Assembly: GCA_021807465.1 (NCBI GenBank)
Contig: JAKBCX010000101.1
Location: forward strand, 1-6,382
Length of the DNA stretch: 6,382 nucleotides
Direction of reading: 5' to 3'
Source of the DNA: Pseudomonadota bacterium
Lineage (GTDB): Bacteria; Pseudomonadota; Alphaproteobacteria; Acetobacterales; Acetobacteraceae
Below the pieces are notes generated by a model that made no database searches, had not been told where the DNA came from, and saw only the letters and a list, made by a program, of their open reading frames with translations. Both the position numbers and the translations under genes were made by a program. Below are positions 1-6,382 of the stretch, piece after piece (position 1 is the stretch's first letter; each line of letters opens with the position of its first letter).

Positions 1-242
1 CCAATCTCGGCATGTTCGGGATTTCTGAATTTTCCGCCATCATCAACCCGCCGCAGGCCTGTATTCTGGCCGTGGGCGCGGGGGAAAAACGCGCCGTGGT
101 GAAGAATGACCAGCTTGCCATTGCCACGGTGATGAGCGTGACGCTCTCCTGTGACCACCGCGTTGTGGATGGGGCGCTGGGGGCAGAATTTTTGGCCACG
201 CTGAAGACAATTTTGGAGGAGCCGCTGAGTTTGCTGCTGTAA
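1..242 (+). CDS. pdhC: Dihydrolipoamide acetyltransferase (E2) of pyruvate dehydrogenase, C-terminal fragment
   Basis: This is the 3' end of an open frame that enters from the left edge; its first complete codon is at position 3 and it ends with TAA at 240-242. The 79 visible residues are the end of the E2 catalytic (chloramphenicol-acetyltransferase-like) domain. They begin with the conserved NLGMFG segment and include [15 protein letters not shown] and the active-site motif DHRVVDG, whose His is at 156-158 and Asp at 168-170. In this family the His acts as the base when acetyl is passed from lipoyl-E2 to CoA. The lipoyl and E1/E3-binding domains lie outside the window. The assignment to pyruvate rather than 2-oxoglutarate or branched-chain dehydrogenase rests on the C-terminal sequence and on the lpdA-lipA genes that follow, so the complex type is an inference while the E2 family is certain. 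Confidence 0.93.
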   Translation, partial: NLGMFGISEFSAIINPPQACILAVGAGEKRAVVKNDQLAIATVMSVTLSCDHRVVDGALGAEFLATLKTILEEPLSLLL

Positions 243-283
243 GCCGGCAGCACCCCAGTCCCAACTGATAAAAATTATGTAGT

Positions 284-306
284 GCCGCTTTTTTGTAAAA
301 TGCGGC
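284..306 (+). other. Small hairpin in the E2-lpdA gap
   Basis: Within the 82-bp gap, GCCGC (284-288) and GCGGC (302-306) are perfect inverted repeats. TTTT (289-292) can pair with AAAA (297-300) inside them if T301 is bulged out. The result is a stem of about 9 bp with a TTGT loop, ending 4 bases before the lpdA Shine-Dalgarno sequence. The T run lies inside the stem and loop, not after it, so this is not a standard intrinsic terminator. It could be an mRNA-stabilising or processing element, or chance in a short AT-rich spacer. The pairing is seen directly; a function is not established. Confidence 0.3.
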
Positions 307-310
307 GAAA

Positions 311-315
311 AAGGA
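311..315 (+). promoter_or_regulatory. Ribosome binding site of lpdA
   Basis: AAGGA lies 9 bases before the ATG at 325 and supports that start. It is the only clear Shine-Dalgarno sequence in the plus-strand operon within this window, so lpdA probably initiates independently while the two genes behind it rely more on coupling. Confidence 0.7.
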
Positions 316-324
316 ACTAAGAAC

Positions 325-1719
325 ATGGCTGATAATTTCGACGTGATCATCGTTGGCGGCGGACCGGGCGGGTATGTGACCGCCATTCGCGCCGCGCAGT
401 TGAAGCTGAAAGTGGCTATCGTGGAGGCGAAACACCTGGGCGGGATTTGCCTGAATTGGGGCTGTATCCCGACCAAGGCGCTGCTGCGCTCGGCGGAGGT
501 AAAGCATATGCTGGACCATCTGCCGGATTACGGGTTTTCCGCCGAGAATGTTCAGGTGGATTTGAAGAAGATCGTGGCGCGCTCGCGCGGTGTGGCGAAG
601 CAGCTATCCGGCGGTATCGGGCACCTGATGAAGAAGAACAAGGTGGCCGTGTATGACGGTTACGGCAAGCTGGCCGGCAGCGGGAAGCTGGAGGTGAGCA
701 AGGACGGCAAGCCCGTGGCGCAGTTGCAGGCGCCGCATATTATTCTGGCCACTGGCGCCCGGCCCCGGCAGATTCCGGGGCTGGAGGTGGATGGCAAACA
801 GATCATCTCGTATTTCGAGGCGATGGTGCCGGAAACACTGCCCAAGTCGCTGCTCATTATGGGATCGGGCGCGATCGGCATTGAGTTTGCCAGCTTCTAC
901 CGCGATTTGGGCGTTGAGGTGATTGTGGTGGAGATGCTGGACCGGATTCTGCCCGTGGAGGATGCGGAGATTTCCGCTCTGGCGCGCAAGAGCTTCGAGA
1001 AGCAGGGGATGAAGATTCTCACCTCCGCCACGGTGAAGAAGGCCGTAAAGGGCAAGGATTCGGTGAAGGTGACCGTGGAAGCCGGCGGCAAAGAGCAGGT
1101 TTTCGAGGTGGAGAAGGTGATCTCGGCCGTGGGCATTGTCGGCAATGTCGAAAATCTGGGGCTGGACGGTACCAAGGTGAAGGTAGAGCGCACCCATATT
1201 GTCGTGGACGAGTTCGGGCGCACGGGCGAGCCGGGCGTGTACGCCATTGGCGACGTGGCCGGGCCGCCCTGGCTGGCGCACAAGGCGAGCCATGAAGGGG
1301 TTGTGTGCGTGGAAGCGATTGCGGGGAAGAACCCGCACCCCTTCAAGACCTGGAACATACCCGGCTGCACCTATGCGCGCCCGCAAGTGGCCAGTGTGGG
1401 GCTGACCGAGGCCAAGGCCAAGGAGGCCGGGTACGAGGTGCGCGTGGGGCGGTTCCCGTTCATCGGCAATGGCAAGGCCATTGCGCTGGGCGAGCCGGAG
1501 GGGCTGATAAAGACCGTGTTCGACGCCAAGACGGGTGCCCTGCTGGGCGCGCATATGGTGGGGGCCGAGGTGACGGAGATGATCCAAGGCTTTGTAATCG
1601 CACGGCAATTAGAGGCAACAGAGGCTGATCTGATGGAAACCGTGTTCCCGCACCCGACCATCTCGGAAGCCATGCATGAATCCGTGCTTGACGCTTATGG
1701 CCAGGTTATCCATTTCTGA
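325..1719 (+). CDS. lpdA: Dihydrolipoyl dehydrogenase (E3)
   Basis: This cytoplasmic flavoprotein reoxidises the dihydrolipoyl groups of 2-oxoacid dehydrogenase complexes, using FAD, a redox disulfide and NAD+. Its 464 residues match the usual length. An FAD-binding Rossmann motif GGGPGG is at residues 11-16. The redox-active disulfide pair is Cys42/Cys47 in [10 protein letters not shown], and LATGARP is at 141-147. The NAD-binding motif GSGAIG is at 180-185, with Glu203 at the end of the following strand. The second FAD motif VYAIGDVAG is at 305-313. A C-terminal dimerisation domain carries the His443-Glu448 catalytic pair in HPTISE. All key residues are present. There is no N-terminal lipoyl domain, which some PDH-linked E3 proteins have. 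The gene directly follows E2, so it is probably the PDH-dedicated E3. The start is supported by AAGGA 9 bases upstream and by the FAD motif beginning at residue 11. Confidence 0.97.
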   Translation: MADNFDVIIVGGGPGGYVTAIRAAQLKLKVAIVEAKHLGGICLNWGCIPTKALLRSAEVKHMLDHLPDYGFSAENVQVDLKKIVARSRGVAKQLSGGIGHLMKKNKVAVYDGYGKLAGSGKLEVSKDGKPVAQLQAPHIILATGARPRQIPGLEVDGKQIISYFEAMVPETLPKSLLIMGSGAIGIEFASFYRDLGVEVIVVEMLDRILPVEDAEISALARKSFEKQGMKILTSATVKKAVKGKDSVKVTVEAGGKEQVFEVEKVISAVGIVGNVENLGLDGTKVKVERTHIVVDEFGRTGEPGVYAIGDVAGPPWLAHKASHEGVVCVEAIAGKNPHPFKTWNIPGCTYARPQVASVGLTEAKAKEAGYEVRVGRFPFIGNGKAIALGEPEGLIKTVFDAKTGALLGAHMVGAEVTEMIQGFVIARQLEATEADLMETVFPHPTISEAMHESVLDAYGQVIHF

Positions 1720-1724
1720 CCGCC

Positions 1725-2678
1725 ATGAGCAGCACCCGCATCGAGATCGACCATCGAATCCGCCACCCGGAGAAAGCCGGGCGGCCGGATAACCCTATCC
1801 AGCGCAAGCCGAGCTGGATACGGGTGAAGGCGCCGACGAGCGCGACCTACCGCGAGACGCAGGCGTTGATGCGGGACAAGAAGCTCTCCACCGTGTGCGA
1901 GGAAGCGAGCTGCCCGAATATTGGGGAATGCTGGTCGCAGAAACACGCAACCATGATGATCATGGGCGAGATTTGCACGCGCGGCTGCGCGTTCTGCAAC
2001 GTGTCCACCGGTGTGCCTGCGCCGCTGGATGCGGAGGAGCCGCAGCGCGTGGCGGAAGCCGTGGCCACGCTCGGGCTGCGGCATGTGGTGATTACCTCGG
2101 TGGACCGCGACGATGTGGCGGATGGCGGGGCGGCGCATTTTGTGGCGGTGATAGAGGCCGTGCGGGCAGCGGCGCCGGAAACGACCATTGAGATATTGAC
2201 CCCGGACTTCCTTCGCAAGCCGGGAGCTGGTGAACTTGTGGCGGCGGCGAGGCCGGATGTGTTCAACCATAATCTGGAGACCGTGCCGCGGCTTTACCCC
2301 ACCATCCGGCCGGGGGCGCGCTATTACCAGAGCCTGCGGCTGCTGGACCGGGTGAAGCAGGTGGACCCGTCCATCTTCACCAAATCGGGCCTAATGGTAG
2401 GCCTGGGCGAGACCAAGGCGGAGATTGGCCAGGTAATGGATGATCTGCGCATTGCCGATGTGGATTTCATCACCATCGGGCAGTATTTGCAGCCTTCCGT
2501 AAAGCACGCGGCGGTAGACCGGTTCGTGACGCCTGAGGAATTCGAGGACCTGGCCTCCATGGCGCGGGCCAAGGGCTTCCTGCAGGTTTCCGCCACGCCG
2601 CTTACGCGCTCCAGCTACCATGCCGATGAAGATTTCGCGGCATTGCGCGCGGCGCGGGCCAAAAAACTGGCGGCCTGA
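1725..2678 (+). CDS. lipA: Lipoyl synthase (radical SAM)
   Basis: LipA inserts two sulfur atoms into octanoyl groups carried on E2 or GcvH, giving the lipoyl cofactor. It works with two 4Fe-4S clusters and S-adenosylmethionine. The 317 residues are a normal length. The auxiliary cluster motif CX4CX5C is Cys58, Cys63 and Cys69. The radical-SAM motif CX3CX2C (CTRGCAFC) is Cys84, Cys88 and Cys91. The C-terminal RSSYH motif at 295-299 supplies the family's serine ligand to the auxiliary cluster. Conserved stretches [10 protein letters not shown] and [12 protein letters not shown] are intact. The chosen ATG gives the alphaproteobacterial N-terminus ([12 protein letters not shown]...WIRVKAP). It lies 5 bases after the lpdA stop with no good Shine-Dalgarno sequence, so translation is probably coupled to lpdA. 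Its neighbours E2 and E3 are a substrate and a partner of the pathway. The octanoyltransferase LipB is not in the window. Confidence 0.97.
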   Translation: MSSTRIEIDHRIRHPEKAGRPDNPIQRKPSWIRVKAPTSATYRETQALMRDKKLSTVCEEASCPNIGECWSQKHATMMIMGEICTRGCAFCNVSTGVPAPLDAEEPQRVAEAVATLGLRHVVITSVDRDDVADGGAAHFVAVIEAVRAAAPETTIEILTPDFLRKPGAGELVAAARPDVFNHNLETVPRLYPTIRPGARYYQSLRLLDRVKQVDPSIFTKSGLMVGLGETKAEIGQVMDDLRIADVDFITIGQYLQPSVKHAAVDRFVTPEEFEDLASMARAKGFLQVSATPLTRSSYHADEDFAALRAARAKKLAA

Positions 2679-2681
2679 CCC

Positions 2682-3161
2682 ATGCCAAAGCATGTAGAGC
2701 AGCGGAATGTGCCGTACAGCACAACCCAGCTCTATGCGCTGGTGGCAGATGTTGGGGCGTATCCGCGCTTTCTACCCTGGTGTGTGGGCGCGCGCGTGCG
2801 CAAGAATGACGGGCGGGAGATGGTGGCGGACCTTACCATCGGGTTCAAGGTATTCCGCGAAACCTTTACCAGCCGGGTGACGCTGAACCCGCCCGAGGGG
2901 GAAAACGGGCCATGCTCGATTCTGGTGGCGTATGAGAACGGGCCGTTTAAGTACCTGAAAAATAGCTGGATGTTCGCGCCGCAGGAGCAGGGCTGCGTGG
3001 TGGATTTCTTCGTCGATTTCGAATTCCGCAACATTGTGCTGCAAAAGGCCATAGGGGCGGTGTTCGGCGAAGCCGTGCATGTAATGGTGGGGGCTTTCCT
3101 CAAACGGGCGGCAAAGGTTTATGGCGAGGCGAAGCCGGGGGGCGTGCTGGGGCCGGTTTGA
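2682..3161 (+). CDS. COQ10-like coenzyme Q-binding START-domain protein (RatA family by homology)
   Basis: This 159-residue single-domain protein belongs to the SRPBCC/START superfamily (polyketide cyclase 2 / COQ10 / RatA group). Recognisable parts are the N-terminal strand HVEQRNVPYS, the family hallmark DVGAYPRFLPWC at residues 23-34, and the central ENGPFKYLKNSWMF segment at 85-98. After these come VDFFVDFEFRN at 107-117 and the long C-terminal helix that lines the hydrophobic pocket. COQ10 proteins bind ubiquinone and aid respiration. Databases often name bacterial members RatA toxins after the E. coli ribosome-association factor, but no RatB-like gene sits next to it here. The ATG is 3 bases after the lipA stop with no clear ribosome binding site, which suggests coupling. 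The last 14 residues are encoded in DNA shared with the opposing gene. The fold is sure; quinone binding is inferred from family and operon context. Confidence 0.88.
   Translation: MPKHVEQRNVPYSTTQLYALVADVGAYPRFLPWCVGARVRKNDGREMVADLTIGFKVFRETFTSRVTLNPPEGENGPCSILVAYENGPFKYLKNSWMFAPQEQGCVVDFFVDFEFRNIVLQKAIGAVFGEAVHVMVGAFLKRAAKVYGEAKPGGVLGPV
3119..3161. other. Tail-to-tail overlap of two convergent coding regions
   Basis: The plus-strand COQ10-like gene ends at 3161, while the minus-strand lipoprotein gene reads on to its TAA at 3121-3119, so 43 bp code on both strands. No stem followed by a T run is visible on either strand around the junction. Transcription of each operon must therefore end inside, or run into, the other. 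The shared DNA encodes the last 14 residues of the START protein and the last 13 residues of the lipoprotein, a Gly/Pro/Ser-rich tail. Confidence 0.8.
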
Positions 3162-3775
3162 GCGCCGCTATGCTGCGCCTGGGCGATGCGCCTGGCCTCT
3201 ACCTGAACATCTGACGAGAAGTGCACGCCCGCGTTGCTGAAGGGCAGGCCGGCGGCGCGTAATGCATCCACGGCCCAGTTGTTGCAGTTGTAGAGTGCAT
3301 CGTAATCGGGCTTGGCCGTGTAGAACATGCTGGCATTATTGGCGGTGACGATGGGCTGCGGCGCGGCACCCGTATGCGGCATGGAGGACCAGATGAAGGC
3401 AAGCATCTGATTGATGTCCTCCTGTGTAATGTAGAGCCAGACTGTGTGACCGTCTGACGCATCATCCAGATTGTTGAAGGCGGCGAGGTTTATGGCAGCC
3501 GGGCCGGGGAACAGGGCCTCGAACGCTGTACCGGCGCCGGCTTTGGGGTTGGTGAAGAAGTCGCGCGCGCCATAGCCGATGAGTAGGTAAGCGCGGTGCA
3601 GATTGGCCGGGCCGAGATGGCTGAGCGGGCCATTAAGGGATGAGGCGGGGATGCCGATTTCCGTATGCCAGCCGCGCTGGGCGACGGCAATGGCGATGGG
3701 GCCGCGCGGCACGGACTGCGGTGTAGGCGTGGCGCAGGCGGCGAGCAGCAGGCACAGGGCCAGCAACGCCCTCAT
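3119..3775 (-). CDS. DUF2459-family lipoprotein, function unknown
   Basis: This 218-residue protein has a short basic, hydrophobic signal ending in the lipobox LAAC, with Cys14 as the lipidation site and Ala at +2, which suggests an outer-membrane lipoprotein. The body resembles the DUF2459 (TIGR02117-type) family. An early GWHTEIGIP segment contains His37, IGYGARDFF is near 66-74, and the conserved DYDALYNCNNWAVDALRAAG segment at 157-176 contains Cys164. The function is not established. The His-then-Cys order and the helix after the Cys recall permuted papain-like thiol hydrolases, which is an inference. The final Gly/Pro/Ser-rich tail (about 203-218) looks dispensable and mostly lies in the 43-bp overlap with the COQ10-like gene. 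The ATG overlaps the stop of the preceding gene as ATGA and has only a weak upstream ribosome binding site, so translation is probably coupled. Confidence 0.82.
   Translation of the reverse strand: MRALLALCLLLAACATPTPQSVPRGPIAIAVAQRGWHTEIGIPASSLNGPLSHLGPANLHRAYLLIGYGARDFFTNPKAGAGTAFEALFPGPAAINLAAFNNLDDASDGHTVWLYITQEDINQMLAFIWSSMPHTGAAPQPIVTANNASMFYTAKPDYDALYNCNNWAVDALRAAGLPFSNAGVHFSSDVQVEARRIAQAQHSGAQTGPSTPPGFASP
3772..3775 (-). promoter_or_regulatory. ATGA stop-start overlap (translational coupling)
   Basis: Read on the minus strand, ATGA holds the start codon of the lipoprotein gene (3775-3773) and the TGA stop of the hydrolase gene (3774-3772). The DNA just upstream has only a weak GGG-type match to a Shine-Dalgarno sequence, which favours re-initiation by ribosomes finishing the hydrolase. 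Confidence 0.7.
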
Positions 3776-4484
3776 GGAACCCAGACGAGATTGTGATGGT
3801 CGAAGGGGCGCGGCATGTCCGGCTTGATGATATGGAAAAAGGGCGAGAGATCGAAATCGCGCGGGGTGAAGAGGCCGGTATTATGGATGTGGTAGATTTC
3901 CAGAACGGAACGGCCCGTCGCGATGTCATGCGGCGGGGGTGGGATTTCGGGCAGTATGGGATAGCCCGCCGCCTGGAAGGATTCCGCGATGAGGGTGGAG
4001 CAGATGGCGCGCGTGGGGTCGGACGAACCTAGCGCAATGGCACGGCGGCGCCAGCTTCGCGGCATGGGTAATGGCACAAGGTAGCGCGCGAGATCGAAGA
4101 CATGTTTCAGATCGTATTTGGCGCCGAGGCGCGAAACGGCGTGGGCGATGACGCGCTCAGTGTCCTCCGGCGTAAGGCTAATGGGGCGGCAGATGCGGAT
4201 GCGGTAGGGTGTCAACTCGCTTAACGGGAAGCGCCGCACGCCTTCGAGAATGTCAGCCTCGATGCACGTACCGCCGCCAACATAAAGCGCGGCGTGGGAC
4301 CATGTGGATTGGGTGAGGTATTTTATGACGGAAGAGATGCGGAAATGCCCTTCCACGAGAATAACATCGCCCGTGTGCAGCAACTGCGTAAAGGTGCTGA
4401 AATTCAGCGGTAGGGCTGGCTCCACCTCAACCTCTTGGGTGAGGAAACGGGCGATGATGGTGCCAACGCCCCGGCGCAGTGTTA

Positions 4485-4488
<4 letters not shown>
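3772..4488 (-). CDS. YiiX/YebB-like NlpC/P60-family cysteine hydrolase
   Basis: This 238-residue protein resembles the YiiX/YebB-like group (PF05708) of permuted NlpC/P60, papain-fold enzymes. The expected order is present: a GDVILVEG strand at 40-47, then the catalytic His65 in [11 protein letters not shown]. Glu77 follows in the next strand (TCIEAD). Much later comes the nucleophile Cys163 at the head of a helix ([17 protein letters not shown]). This His-before-Cys order is the permuted one. Related families cleave peptide bonds in cell-wall peptides or act on lipid amides and esters; the substrate here is unknown. There is no convincing signal peptide or membrane segment, so a cytoplasmic location is likeliest. 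The ATG overlaps the uvrA stop (ATGA) and follows a good GAGGA ribosome binding site encoded in the uvrA C-terminus. The family call is firm; any link to DNA repair is only positional. Confidence 0.82.

Positions 4489-6382
<1,894 letters not shown>

Noticed and set aside
284..306. Rho-independent terminator after E2
   Set aside because: The T run sits within the stem and loop rather than after the stem, and the sequence after the stem is GAAAAAGG. On neither strand does it have the form of an intrinsic terminator.
604..1608. A 334-codon minus-strand open frame opposite lpdA
   Set aside because: It has the same codon-register effect, a His/Arg/Leu-rich composition typical of antisense translation, and no recognisable motif. 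lpdA is complete and conserved across the whole stretch.
2682..3161. A RatA toxin of a toxin-antitoxin pair
   Set aside because: The protein is in the family that databases label RatA, but no RatB-like partner is adjacent and the gene is embedded in a metabolic operon. A COQ10-type role fits better.
3175..3195. Short direct repeat GCGCCTGG, two copies 13 bases apart
   Set aside because: It falls within the lipoprotein coding region as Ala/Gln-rich codons (RIAQAQ) and is too short to suggest a mobile or regulatory element.

Overview
The window looks like a GC-rich alphaproteobacterial chromosome. The main evidence is a 3' pyruvate dehydrogenase gene order of E2, E3 (lpdA), lipoyl synthase (lipA) and a COQ10-like START-domain protein. 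This order is familiar from alphaproteobacteria. The LipA N-terminus (RHPEKAxRPDxPxxRKPxWIRVKAP) and the E3 active-site peptide ([10 protein letters not shown]) also fit that group. An acetic-acid-bacterium or Rhodospirillales-type host is possible, but the sequence alone does not settle it.

Plus strand, 1-3161: this is the end of one co-directional operon. It opens with the last 79 residues of the dihydrolipoamide acetyltransferase (E2). An 82-bp AT-richer gap follows, holding a small hairpin and a good ribosome binding site, then lpdA. After that lipA and the COQ10-like gene come with gaps of only 5 and 3 bases and no strong ribosome binding sites of their own, which suggests translational coupling. 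The cluster brings together an enzyme that uses lipoate (E2), the enzyme that reoxidises it (E3), the enzyme that inserts its sulfur atoms (LipA), and a putative quinone-binding protein that would act further down the respiratory chain.

Minus strand, 6382-3119: this is a second operon that converges on the first. It starts upstream of the window with uvrA, of which the C-terminal two thirds (631 residues) is visible. uvrA overlaps by ATGA with a YiiX/YebB-like NlpC/P60 (permuted papain-like) cysteine hydrolase. That gene in turn overlaps by ATGA with a small DUF2459-family lipoprotein. The two operons meet tail to tail and their last genes overlap by 43 bp, leaving no room for an intergenic terminator.

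Most of the window is conserved housekeeping sequence with no mobile element, CRISPR array, RNA gene or clear sign of recent transfer. No gene-free stretch exceeds 82 bp. The most interesting part is the pair of uncharacterised small proteins behind uvrA. Both carry an N-terminal His and a C-terminal Cys followed by a similar helix motif, so they may be two related thiol hydrolases, one intracellular and one anchored in the envelope.
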